Shown one piece after another: positions 22,144-32,970 of a stretch of 64,000 bases of DNA. The translations under genes were made by a program, and so were the position numbers. The notes under the pieces were generated by a model. That model ran no database searches and had not been told where the DNA came from. It worked only from the letters and a program-made list of their open reading frames with translations. Position 1 is the first letter of the stretch. Each line of letters starts with the position of its first letter. The stretch is from positions 13,084,501 to 13,148,500 of the forward strand of contig OZ020517.1 of NCBI GenBank assembly GCA_963971425.1, given 5' to 3'. This DNA comes from Bryoerythrophyllum caledonicum. Lineage: Eukaryota > Streptophyta > Bryopsida > Pottiales > Pottiaceae.

Positions 22144-23755
22144 GTGTCTATTTTTCCGTGGCGAGTCCCCCGGGCTTGCCTTCTCTATTGGGCGTTTGCA
22201 TCTTCACCTGAGCGTACTTGTCCTTCTCCAGTTCTCGATGGTGAACATGTTTCTCTTGCTTCTGTTGATAGGGGGCAACTGAAGTTTTGGTTGAGGGAAT
22301 TCTTGAAGCTATTATGAGGGACCTGGAAAGGGAGGACGTTGCCTTGGTGGTCGTCTTTGAGGTTCTATTGGATCCTCGAAACACTTTGTATTTAGACAGC
22401 GATCTTGTCCTCGATGGGAGGCGCATTAATTCAAGAGGCGTCTTCGGAGTTGGGAGTGCCTTCAAGTGCTCATCATCATTTGTTCTATAATTATCAAGTC
22501 GAGCCTTGTTTGCTTGTTCATGTCTCCCTTCGAGGTAATTGTCTTTCGTTTAGAGTCTGATTGACTTTGTTGCTTAGTGCTTGTGAGACCCTCGCTTCGT
22601 ATAAGTGGTTTGGTTTTCTTTCTTTTGTGTGGGCGTTGCTTCTTACGTTGGTTTTCTCTTCCCTTGGCTTTTGCTTTGTACTGAGTCTTAGCCTTGTGGC
22701 ACATTTTTCTTCTTGGGCTCGGTGTCCATTTCTTTGAGAATCTTTGGTCTCGTTGTACGATGTCTCCGTTAGTTCAACCCAAATTGAGATCTTTAGTATC
22801 AATGTCTATTAATCCTTTGACATCGGGTTGGCTATGGCTGATGGTCAAATCCGCGAGTAGAATAGATTCTGTAGAACATCTTCTATTACACTTGTTGATT
22901 CTTTATCAACCATAGAGAGCCCAACCTTTAATGGTTAAACATTGACCAATTGTACATGACAAATGTTAATAACGCAATGGATGGAGAGTGCCCTTCATAC
23001 ATTTTGTGGGAATGATGGGGTCACCCAATGAGCGCATTCCTTGCAGCATTGAACCACCCTTTGTAAATTTTTAATTACAAGATTTCAAAGATTTGGGCCA
23101 ATTGAACTTGACAAGGAGTGCTTTCTAGAGTATCAAAGCAGGTAGAAATAGGGTTTTCACATGGTCTTGTGGACATGATTCCATACGTTCAACAAGTTCA
23201 AATTAACCCTTTTTACACTGGAGGTCTTTACAAGGCTCGGAAGAATCAACGAGTGTAGTAGAGCATGCCCAACAGCTAGTAGATAATGCACACCAGTATC
23301 TATACATTGAGTACATTTTACGTTGACCCCACTTCACAAAAATTATTGTAGCTCTCCAATGCTTGCACAAATGCGCCCGGGAATTGTTCCATTTGAAAGA
23401 TATTCACTATTGTCACACACATTCCAACCAAAAAATGCATCCAACTTACACACAAGGAGAGCTCACCAGAAACATACCCAGATTTACCCAAAAACAACCA
23501 TCTCGATGTTAAAGGATTAACCTCTCAAGACCAAAAGTTTAGAGGTGAGCTATTGCATGTTGGGCACAATCCCATTATTATAATTTAAAGTTCTAGGTCT
23601 TGAAATTTTCTATGTAGATGCAAGAAGATAAGAGCTATGTGGGAACATCCATTTTTAGTCTAATTCAACCCGTAGCAAGAAGTTATGTTGTCTTTAAAAA
23701 AATTGTTCAAAACATGCACATTAGGCATCTTAAAAATCTTATGCTACGACCCTTG
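22144..23755. other. Spacer with moderately GC-rich unknown stretch
   Basis: 22150-22900 is less AT-rich than its surroundings and open in short pieces on both strands, suggesting an old coding or transposon remnant, but no family motif is visible. The rest is AT-rich with nothing recognised. Confidence 0.4.
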
Positions 23756-24057
23756 TTAACCCTTTAAAGACGAGAGGTCTGTAGGTGGTCATTCTGGAGT
23801 AAATTAAAAATTGGTGGACCGATACTTCATGTGTTTGATCCACGGCCTAATTTAAGTTCCTTGGATTCTTGTACTTACAACAAATGTGGTGAGAATGTGC
23901 GCCGGAGTTTGACAGGCAAACTATAGGGATATTTGTGTTGACCAGTCACGATGAAATGTATCCATTGTATAAATGATGTAGATACTAGTCGCCGTGCGAT
24001 GTATCCACTTGTGGCATCTCCCATGTCTGGTCGCAAGTGTTGTCCTTAAAGGATTAA
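23756..24057 (-). mobile_element. TTAA-flanked element M, about 300 bp
   Basis: TTAA at 23756-23759 followed by CCCTTTAAAGACGAG; right end TTGTCCTTAAAGGA plus TTAA at 24054-24057. Read on the minus strand its interior resembles G1/G2 (shared ATGGATACAT region), so it belongs to the same roughly 300-bp size class. Confidence 0.7.
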
Positions 24058-24692
24058 ACTTGAGATTATTAACAAACATAGCAACATTATTTTATTAGAG
24101 AATATTAAAAAAAGACCTTACATAGGGTAGAACTTCGACTCTAAGACAAGTCAAAGTTTTCTTATATTTTTGGGCAATTTACCAAAAAAAGTATAATTTC
24201 CTCGTAAAAATGAGAGATCTTGATGTTTTCTCATTTCATTTTTAAGTTCAAAAGAAGCATGAACCTTAATTTTGACCGTTTGGATTTTCTAATAACATAA
24301 AAATGGATGTATCAAAAAAATGTTTTGGTATCTTTTGAACCTCTCTTCATTGCTCATTTTCTTTTTTTCAAAAATGCTTCACATCTCCCTTTCTTCTAAA
24401 AAATAGTTGTATAAGGCACTAAGGTCATATGCATCACAATGGCACAGAATTTAGAACTTTTGTCACCAAGTGAAGTCAAAGTCCATGGGTCATTTAAATG
24501 CGGGATAAAGAATTACTCTTTTTTTCACTTGAAACGCTATAATCTTTCAATCCAAATGGTCATTGTTTTTTAGATTAATTGAAGGTGTGGCTTTAATTGT
24601 ATAGATTAAGATCTTAATTTTGCATTGTTTATACTATAATGAATAGTATCAAAGTGTTTTTGGTGAGAAATAGCCAAGGATATTAGGGGTAA
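24058..24692 (-). mobile_element. Partial B-family element (B4)
   Basis: Inverted B-family similarity (GTGAAGTCAAAGTCCATGGG, GTGTTTTTGGTGAGAAA) ending ATTAGGGGTAAA near 24692. The left border is unclear, so this is probably an incomplete copy. Confidence 0.45.
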
Positions 24693-24748
24693 AAGATAGA
24701 CCTATATTTGCAAATTGTTCTAATTCGGGTCTAGGAATTCTCAACTAA

Positions 24749-25696
24749 TTAACCCCAAAAGCCCAAGAGTCCACTAAGGGGGCTCTTGATGGTTTGGGTA
24801 GGTTCCTATGGTGTCAATTTATAACATTCCTTTTTAATTTTTTTGTTGTAGATGGACAATACTAAAAGCTTTGTAAAAGTACAATTTTCCCCTAATTTTG
24901 ACATGTATTGAAGAAGTTGTAGGGTTTTGAATTTAAAATGGAGAGAGGGAGCATGTTGAGCAATTCCAAAAACTTTTGCTAGGACACCCTATTGAATGTG
25001 AGATTTTCAATTCTAGCAAGTAATATTATTTCCTTTCACATTATCAAAAAATCTCTTGTCATCAGCGAAAAATAGCACATTGACCCAAGTCAAACATTTT
25101 CTCACATTCTCACACATTGTGAGGCAAGGTATCAAAAAACTTCTCCTTTTCCACATAAAACTTAGAGATCTTCATATTTTTTACTTTTGATTTTTTTTGC
25201 CACAAGATGTGGTGTAAACCTCTGTATTGACCAATCAGATTATCATTCCAAAACATTTAGTTCAAGAAAAATTATAACGTGAATTGGCAATTTTTGAACC
25301 TCCACTCCTTGCACAATTGTTTTGAATACACTGCACCCCTTCCTCTACCTCTAAAAATTGGTGTACAAGGAAATAACATCATGATTAACGTGATGGTAAT
25401 GGATTGAGACCTTCTATAGTGCAAACTTTTGACACCGAGTGAAGTCAAAGTCTGTTGATCCACTCAAAGGAGAAAAGAAAACGAACCAATTTTTGTACTT
25501 CTAACACTATTATCTTTCAATTCGTGCGGTCAAATTTGATGAAATTTTGTGAATACATTACTTAATAATTATAATTTGAGATTTTACGATTAGATGTGGT
25601 AATATATTTTTTTGTTTTCCTCCTTCCTCATTGCACTAGAACAAGTAGTTTAGAAGTGTTTTTGGTATGAAAATGCCTTGGGCCTTTAGGGATTAA
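24749..25696 (-). mobile_element. TTAA-flanked element B3, 948 bp, inverted
   Basis: TTAA at 24749-24752 then CCCCAAAAGCCC; right end GGGCCTTTAGGGA plus TTAA at 25693-25696. Its right end read inward matches the left ends of B1 and B2. The TTAA at its right border also serves element D1. Confidence 0.75.
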
Positions 25697-26624
25697 CCCT
25701 CTACTGCCCATAAGTCCCAGAAATGGGACGCTAGAGGGGCTAAAACCCAAATTTCATGAAATCCATGAGGAATTAGGCTTCCAGATACTAAGTTCACATT
25801 TGCGCACACATTACATGAACACTCTCAAGCAATCAAATCATAATTTGGATTTACAGAACTCTTGGAAAAGCTAGAAATACAACACAAAATACATCAAATA
25901 CAGAAGAAGAAGAACGCCAGTACCCGAAGGGGGCCGGCGTGGATAAAGTGTCCGTTCATTCCACCACTAAGTCCATGCCCACCGGGCATGGGTTAGTAGT
26001 AAGTACATCAAATACACTAAAATATAGTGAATACAGTGAACAGAGTGAATAGCATGCCACATACCATGTTGTATTTCACACACTTGCACATTGATTTTGG
26101 TCTTAAATTTTGATTGAACTTCGTCTTTAAGACATTCTTCATTGTTATGTGATTGTTGACCTCTCTCCTCCCATACGGAACTTCCATTTTGATTCGTATA
26201 AAGTTGGAACATTTTTGTATACAATCAAGTAGAAAAAAACAAAAAAATCACCAATAATTGTGTATAAATATTTTCTTCACATATGACATGTCAATGCAAA
26301 GCTATCAACCTAGTCCACATGTGAACCACTCTAATTCAATGTAAAATAGTGCTTGCAAGAATCTATTGATGGTTACAGTAGTACACCCTTCAAATTCCAC
26401 GATTTTCACTACCAATATACGGTAACTTTAAACACTATAATCTATTCCATCAACGGATGAATGTTGTGTAAAATTTTCCCAAAGTTCAGGTCATGGGTTA
26501 AGTTCAATTTTGTAAAGTCAGACATCAATACGAGGCATTGTATTTCCATCAAATCTAGTTGAAAGAAAAAAATCAGCAGACATCTTGGTTTTTCCATAAA
26601 CATCCCTAGACGGTAAAGGGTTAA
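25693..26624 (+). mobile_element. TTAA-flanked element D1, with a retroposon inside
   Basis: Starts TTAACCCTCTACTGCCC, followed by an AAGTCCCAGAAATGGGAC region, and ends CGGTAAAGGGTTAA at 26621-26624. It is paralogous along its length to D2 (28709-29511). The difference of about 115 bp near 25900-26016 is the short retroposon plus its 13-bp duplication. Confidence 0.8.
25903..26003 (-). mobile_element. Short retroposon, copy 4 (perfect 13-bp TSD, empty site in D2)
   Basis: A 101-bp body on the minus strand: CTACTAACCC, the hairpin CCATGCCCGGTGGGCATGG, TTAGTGGTGGAATGAACG, CACGCCGGCCCCCTTCGGG, then four TTC repeats. It is flanked by the exact 13-bp repeat TACATCAAATACA at 25890-25902 and 26004-26016. 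The paralogous element D2 carries the same host sequence without the insertion, near 28908-28925. It is the youngest copy in the window. Confidence 0.92.
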
Positions 26625-26883
26625 GGGATACCCTACAAGGACGGCCATGGCAAAATGACCCCCTCATTGAAGGATCAGTGGATGGACGGAGGTGGACGAG
26701 GACCATTCCCATCCTTGTTCCCCCTATAACCTAGTTTTAGGGTTTAGAGAATCCTCGGGAGGGTTTTAGGGTTCAAGGTTTGGAAGTTAGGGTTCACCCT
26801 ATAGAGTTTAGGGTTTATAGGTGGTATTAATAAAATAGTTTTCGTTTGACACTCGGACAGTTCAACACCCTAAGCAAAATTTA
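26625..26883. other. Spacer with telomere-like GGGTTTA-type runs
   Basis: Around 26740-26820 there are several interspersed TTTAGGGTT and TTAGGGTTC units, resembling degenerate Arabidopsis-type telomere repeats (TTTAGGG) but not in an exact array. No gene. Confidence 0.45.
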
Positions 26884-27455
26884 CTAGATCCTAGAAGATT
26901 CAATATATGGGGATGAAGAAGCCGAAAAGTACATAGTTGAAATACAAAATAGGCCCTGGCCTCCACTGAGGTTGGATAACCTATCACCACCACCAACCCC
27001 AAAATCAACAATCTTTGTGGGCCAAAACCACCAGCCGCCCACCCCATTTCCAAAATTTTAGGAAAGTCGGTTATGATTGGGTGTCAGTTTATAATTGGTT
27101 CAAAGCTCTCGATTTTTAGTCTCTTGCACAAGTGGTCATTAGCACAACTTACTGTGGAAGTAGAGAGTTTTGTATGTCGAGAATGGGTGACGGTTTACTA
27201 TCCACTTAAATTTTTTGTAGCAATTTCAATATGAAAAAAGAAATGGTCACGACAATTGCAATATTCATGAAATCCTATTTTGAATTCCAAAAAAAATCTT
27301 ACCACAAATAAAAACGCTATAAATAGGTCAGCAAGCTTGAGTTGGTGGTTATAGGTCATCCAACCTTAGATCCTAGAAGATTCAATGTATGGGGTTGAAG
27401 AAGCCGAAAAGTACATAGTTGAAATACAAAATAGACCCTGGCCTCCACTACACCA
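26884..27455. mobile_element. Inverted-repeat element (L) between 85-bp direct repeats
   Basis: An approximately 85-bp sequence (TAGATCCTAGAAGATTCAAT ... CCTGGCCTCCACT) occurs at about 26885-26972 and again at about 27370-27456, in the same orientation. Between them lies a sequence whose ends are inverted repeats of about 30 bp: AGGTTGGATAACCTATCACC on the left against AGGTTGGATGACCTATAACC read inward from the right. The class is not known. Confidence 0.6.
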
Positions 27456-27456
27456 A

Positions 27457-28275
27457 AATTAATGTGTACCACACTAAAAGCCATCTTTAGTGTAGTGGAA
27501 TGGTACTGTATGACTCGATGAATATTTTTACTCCATCAGCATTGTTTTACCAAGAGCAAAAACTTAAAGCATTTATGAATCATACAGTGTGACGACATCA
27601 AACATAAATTCCAATGTACCAAGTGGGATTTTTAGGACAAACACTCCTTTAGCTTACATTGGTATCAATAATTGATGGTAGAGGTTTGTAACCGGCCATT
27701 CTTTTCACATCCATGTCACATGTGAACTGTGTGTTACATTTATTCCACATGAGCAGCACACAAAGCTTCAACTCGTTACTCCACCCACTTGACGAAAAAA
27801 CTTGTATGATTGTAAGGTGTCAGTAAAATTTTTGGGTGGGGTGATACCGAAAGGAGACCCGGATTCTGGGATCCTGGTACATGCATGATGATGAGACAGC
27901 ATCAAGTGTAAGTTCGAATCATACGACATTAATTGGGATTTGTACCTACTAAGGTCCAAACACAATAACTTAGTGGGGAGCAACCTAGAAAAGGGAGAAG
28001 AAAGACAAGCGCCCTAAGGTAGGACAACACAAACCGATCAACGACCCAATATTGCTCCCTTCTATACCCTTCCTAGATTCCAGGGAGGAAGTGTAGCTTG
28101 TCTTTACATGACTTATGCATTGACCAATAAAATTATAAGTGATGTGATGAGCAACTACATTTCCTCATCAATGTTGGAAATCTAGGAACGATGTAGGGTA
28201 TTTGGTTGGTTTTGGGTTGTCATACCTTAGTAAATAACCTTCAAAGCAGCCCCTTGTCTCCTGTTCAACTTTAGT
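27457..28275. other. AT-rich spacer
   Basis: Contains a short inverted piece related to the 44581-44800 fold-back element near 27465-27590, and on the minus strand at about 27960-27900 a fragment (LLCLDLSRYKSQ) that might be an LRR relic. Neither is firm. Confidence 0.35.
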
Positions 28276-28508
28276 TTAACCGTAAACATCACTCGGAAAC
28301 TATATGAACAAGTATGTATTTCACTCTATTGAATACAAAAAATGCATCAAAGTTTAGCGAAATTTACACCTTTAGATTGAAGATTCTACAACTAACATCT
28401 TTCATTTGGAGGTCATTTCAATATCTGAACCTCATAATGTTCAAATATGGCAACATACATGTAGAATATTGTGGCCACCAACTGGATGTTATGATGTTCA
28501 AGGATTGA
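28276..28508 (+). mobile_element. TTAA-type element A3, about 233 bp
   Basis: Interior matches A1 over CTAACATCTTTCATTTGGAG and GGTCATTTCAATAT and ATTGTGGCCACCAA. Left border TTAACCGTAAACATC, right border AAGGA plus TTGA (from TTAA). Diverged copy. Confidence 0.65.
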
Positions 28509-28708
28509 GATTATCTACATTGGATATTATACATTAGGAACAATTAAGAAAGGCAACCTAAAATTACACCTAAGATTTGTCACCATTAGAGAAGAAAGGT
28601 TTATCTAGCCAGTGATGATTTCGACACAACATTGCATCTAATCACGGGTTCTTGTGTTCAACTTTAGCTATAGATAACTTACAAAATTGAATCTAGCAAA
28701 CAACTCAG

Positions 28709-29511
28709 TTGATCCTTTGCCGCCCAGGAAGCCTGAAATGGGACTCTGGAGGTGCTAAAACACAATCTGCATGAAATCCATGATACCAAGTTTGGGCTTC
28801 GAGAGACCAGGTTCCGATTTGTGCACACATTACATGAACACTCTCCAACAATCATATCATGATTTGGATTTATAGAACTCTTGGAAAAGCTAGGATTACA
28901 ACACAAAATACATCAAATGCACAAAAATACATTGAATACCATGCCACATACTATGTTGTATTTCACACACATGCACATCGAATTTGTTCTTAAATTTTGA
29001 GTAAACTTTGTCTTTAAGACATTCTTCATTTATTTGTGATTGTTGATCTCTCTCCTCACATACAAAACTTCTATTTAGATTTGTATAAAGTTGAAACATT
29101 TTTGTATTCAATCAAGTAGAAAAAAACAAAAAAATCACCAATAATTGTTTGTAAGTAATTCCTTCACATATGATATGTCAATGCAAAGCTATCAACTTAG
29201 TGCACATGTGAACCGCTCTAATTCAAAGTAAAAAATTCTTGCAAGAATCTATTGATGGTTAAAGTAGTACACCCTCCAAAATCCACATCTTTCTCTACCA
29301 ATATATGGTAACTTTAAACACTATAATCTATTCCATCAATGGTTGGATGCTATGCAAAATTTCCCCAAAGTTCAGGTCATCAGTTAGGTTCAATTTTGCA
29401 AGGTTAGATATCAATATGAGGCATTGTATTTCCATCAAATCTGACTGAAAGAAAAAAAATCAACAGAAATCTTGGTTTCTCCATAAACATATCTAGGTGG
29501 TAGAAGGTTAA
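28709..29511 (+). mobile_element. TTAA-type element D2 (paralogue of D1 without the retroposon)
   Basis: Starts TTGATCCTTTGCCGCCC and ends GGTGGTAGAAGGTTAA (TTAA 29508-29511). Shares most of its length with D1, including AGAACTCTTGGAAAAGCTAG and ACTTTAAACACTATAATC. Serves as the empty-site reference for retroposon copy 4. Confidence 0.78.
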
Positions 29512-29607
29512 GCCCAAGATTTCCTACCGTCGCAAAGTAGAAGGTTTGTTGAGCTATTGAATATTATGATGACATAGCACTATGCCAAATTTTGAATTGC
29601 TCACTTA

Positions 29608-29724
29608 GGGGCGGTTTACGCTACGGACCAAGAACTCGTCCCATGCACCTCTAAAATCTATGATTGGCCAATTGAGTTGATGGAGCCAATCACAGATTTT
29701 TTAGCCCCTAGTGTAAACCGCCCC
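29608..29724. mobile_element. 117-bp Tourist-like (PIF/Harbinger-type) MITE
   Basis: Near-perfect 16-bp terminal inverted repeats GGGGCGGTTTACGCTA and, from the right, GGGGCGGTTTACACTA, plus inner inverted pieces (ATGATTGGCCAA against TTGGCTCCATCA), so the whole element can fold. A TTA trinucleotide flanks each end (29605-29607 and 29725-29727), matching the TWA duplication of Harbinger elements. Confidence 0.8.
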
Positions 29725-29792
29725 TTAGAGGTTAGAAACTCGTGATTTGAGACGAGATTAACATCCTTGGTGTTTTGCGTGGTTTTGCAATA

Positions 29793-30146
29793 AGGTAAGC
29801 CCCCCTAAAACCGTCAAGTTAAGGAATGTGCATTTATGGAGAGAGGAGGTGATTACACTATTATTTTTCAGTGATAGCCAATAGAATTACAATTCCAACC
29901 CAAGTGATTTCATATTTTTGGGATGAAAACTGAATAAGTTATGAATTTTCAAATTGTGCAGCCATGTTTAGTGGGTGGCCAGCAGTAGGTACCCCCCATT
30001 ACCAACGACCAAAAGTAAGGGTCTTGACTGATAGCAAACCTCCATTTGGAACTTAGTTGGTGGTAATGGGATGGAAGAGGGTTGGATATACCCCAATTTT
30101 ATAGGCGTTGGCTATGGGTTTTTGTTGGTTATGGGGAGGCTTACCT
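29793..30146 (+). mobile_element. 354-bp TA-flanked MITE, F1
   Basis: Ends AGGTAAGCCCCCCTAAAACC and, from the right, AGGTAAGCCTCCCCATAACC. TA at both borders (29791-29792 and 30147-30148). Same length as F3 and high similarity over the whole element, so the family moved recently. Confidence 0.85.
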
Positions 30147-30148
30147 TA

Positions 30149-30780
30149 ATGCAGAAATCCGGTACTGCATTGGGTCCTTGAGGCAAGCTGTACCTCAAAA
30201 GTATTTATGACTTTCCTCTGACTTATCAGTGAACATGAACTTCGTGGGTTATTTCTCATGTTTATTTTGCCACAAACTTTTTGTCTGGTTCATTTTACAG
30301 TGACATTTACTTGTTTCCAAAGCACGGATGAAAGCATCAGTTTTAATTCAAGGGGGAATTAAAAGCACTTTGTGAAATGAATCAACCCCGAAGTTGTCTC
30401 TCAGATTTAAGGCAGTTGAAGTTGAATAAGAGGCAGTTGAAGTTGATTTGTATTCAAATTTGGCTCCAGGTGCTACAGTCATCATACTAATTCAAATTTT
30501 TGTCTGCCTTGTACCTTTGTACTTTTTTGCTGGTAACTTCAATAACTAGCTCACAGAATTGCTTTAAAAGAGCAGCCAAACCATGGTACCACTAACAATT
30601 ACAAGGAGTGTACAATGATTTACTTCAATAATTTATAAGAAAATTATTTTTCAAGGTATAAAATGGATTTGATACATTTTCTTTGTGGAAATCATTGGTG
30701 TAAGTATGTAGTATGGTTTAAACCAATGTCCTCTACTTTTCCATAATGGGTTGAAGTATGACCATGTAGTGGTCCATAAT
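30149..30780. other. AT-rich spacer
   Basis: Includes a small tandem duplication GGCAGTTGAAGTTGA at about 30410-30447. No gene recognised. Confidence 0.5.
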
Positions 30781-31018
30781 TTAACCCTTAAATGACCCAT
30801 AGCGACCGTATATACAGTCACATATATTATTTTGAATAATTTATTAAAAAAACATTATAAAATTTAGCAAGACATACGCCTTTGGATTGAAGATCTTTCA
30901 ACTAACATCTTTTATTTGGAGGTCATTTCAATATATGAACCTTCTCTGATTCAAATATGACACCATACATGGAGAGTATTGTGGCCACCAATGGCACCTT
31001 CAAACGTTTAAGGGTTAA
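30781..31018 (+). mobile_element. TTAA-flanked element A1, 238 bp
   Basis: TTAACCCTTAAATGACCC at 30781, the motif GACCGTATATACAGTCA nearby, and right end CAAACGTTTAAGGGTTAA. The TTAA at 31015-31018 is shared with the inverted neighbour A2. Confidence 0.8.
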
Positions 31019-31239
31019 CCCTTAAACGTTCCAATGTGTGGTTGTGACCATAGTATTCGACATGTATGCTGTCGTTTTTGAATGAGAGAAGGTTCAGGTA
31101 TTGAAACAACCTCCACATGAAATACGTTAGTTGAAAATTACGTAGGTGTATGTCTTGCTAAATTTTAGTACATTATTTTGGGTATTATTCAAAGTAAAAT
31201 ATTTGACTGCATATACGGTCCCCATAGGTTGTTTAAGGG
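31015..31239 (-). mobile_element. TTAA-type element A2, inverted against A1
   Basis: Starts TTAACCCTTAAACGTTCC and ends TGACTGCATATACGGTC, then GTTTAAGGG at 31239. Read on the minus strand it matches A1. The expected TTAA at the right is absent; the following bases belong to another sequence, so that border was lost. Confidence 0.72.
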
Positions 31240-32760
31240 CATCTCCACCATTGATGGGATAATCACCACGCCAGGCCGGGTCCTGTCAATGGTGGAGCGG
31301 AGACGATATGGAGCGTACCATGGCAGAAGCTCACCGGTACCTTCTAATGTCTCCCTAGAGAAACGCCATCCGACGGTTCCCACATTCACATTCACGTAAC
31401 ATGCAGGCTAGGCACGTTTCCGATGGCGAAAAGTCCACTCCGAGCTCTCCTCTCAAAAGTGACCACTCACGCGCAGAAACCTGGCACTACATGATTGGTG
31501 GGCCACTGTGGGGTATTTTGGTGTCATCCCACATTATTGAGAAATATGGCGTCCGAAAGGAATTCCCCAGCCCCCTTGTCTCCGGTAGACAGCCTTTTTT
31601 GATATTCCACAGTATTCCAAGTATTCCTCCGGGGCCCCGTGCCCCGGTAGAGGGTTAAAGAGGATACGTACATAACACATCCATCCAACAAGTATCTATC
31701 CTCTATATACGACAAATATCATCCATCTACATTTAACGTAGCAATCTTAGAATCAAATTTAAGAGAAGTACCATATGTGAAGGGCACCTTCGGCTATAAT
31801 TTATTCAAAAAAGGCATGCCAAATTATTTGGGAAATTATTGAGTGAAAATGCCGAAATTGAAGGAAATATTAAAATACAAAATCTTTGGACTCCGAGGAC
31901 ATCAATGGGGAGTTATGCTTGGAAAGCCTTGATTCTTGGAAGTGTGTGCAAAAGAGCTCCAAGTAGGGAGCTCAAGGTCTTAGGTTCAATCCCCTTGGCT
32001 GTCAAAATAGGCTAATTATAGTATTATTTGAACTCTTGCTGAAATCTGCTAAAATTTCTTTTAGAATGTCGAAACCACTTTTTTGACTTTAATTAATTAT
32101 TCGGTGTCCAAGTGCCAGAGGTGCCTTTGACCTACGGTAGTGTAAATGCTACAACTTACACTTCAAAGTAGTTAAGTAAGCTATTCAAGCACATAATGTA
32201 TGGAGATACCTAGGCCATATCCTGCAATATCCGTCATGTGCCTAATACCCATGATATACCTATGTAATACCCATAGATATCATCTCAAGAGGTGGAAAAA
32301 TACTTATTGTGTTGCTTAGCATTTTGGCTGAATTTCATTATTTTTTTCAAACTTTAATAGTGTATTATTCGCAGCCCAATTTTTCTTGTAGCATCTCTGC
32401 TAAAATTAGCCAGTTCAGGAATCTCGAGTTCAACGAAAGTCATCCATCTACAGTCAACGAAAGTCATCCATCTCCCTTCAAGCGAGCGAGAAGAGGGGGC
32501 GTCTCGACTGTTGCGTTTCCTTGCGCGACCATCTCTCTCTCCTTGCCTTCCGCGTCCGATTCGCCGCTGCCTTTCGCCACCACCACCACCACGACGACGA
32601 CGACCCAGCCCGCGGCGACCCACCATCTCCTCGATTCGTGCCCCCGCCGTCGGAGCATCCCATGAACATTCACCCAATCCGTCCCCATCGAACCTTTCGC
32701 AACCCAAGCAGCACACGCAAGGAGCTTGCTATATGTCCCAACCATCACACCTCCCGAGAG
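31240..32760. other. Spacer upstream of the XBAT32-like gene
   Basis: 31240-31658 is fairly GC-rich, has an internal inverted pair (CTCCACCATTGA against TCAATGGTGGAG) and ends at a GTAGAGGGTTAA border at about 31658, so it may be another TTAA-type element. Further right, 31900-32010 has a tRNA-like box (GGTTCAATCCC). From 32440 on GC rises; this is probably promoter and leader of the next gene. Confidence 0.45.
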
Positions 32761-32970
32761 AGAGAGAGAGCGAGAGGGAGAGAGGAGGCTCATCATTGTC
32801 GGTGATGGAACCGACGGAGGAGTAGCGTAGCGTGTGTGGATCCCCGGGGCTGGGTTTGATGTTGAACAGGGTGGATACTGGATGGTGGGTTTTGGGGATG
32901 AGTGAGGGAGGAGGGGGAGTGTGAGAGAGAGAGAGAGAGGGAGAGGGAGAGGAGGGGTTGTGGTGCGAGG
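32755..32970 (+). promoter_or_regulatory. GA-rich leader of the XBAT32-like gene
   Basis: Two GA-repeat tracts (about 32757-32790 and 32922-32956) sit directly upstream of the ATG at 32971. GA/CT tracts in 5' leaders are common in plant genes and are bound by BPC-type factors. That any of this acts here is inference. Confidence 0.45.

Noticed and set aside
26730-26830. Interstitial telomere array
   Set aside because: TTTAGGGTT-like units are irregular and interrupted; they are not an exact TTTAGGG tandem.
31905-31990. Possible tRNA-derived SINE (B-box-like GGTTCAATCCC and a GAGCTC...GAGCTC stem)
   Set aside because: A-box spacing is uncertain, no tail or target duplication was found, and no second copy is seen in the window.
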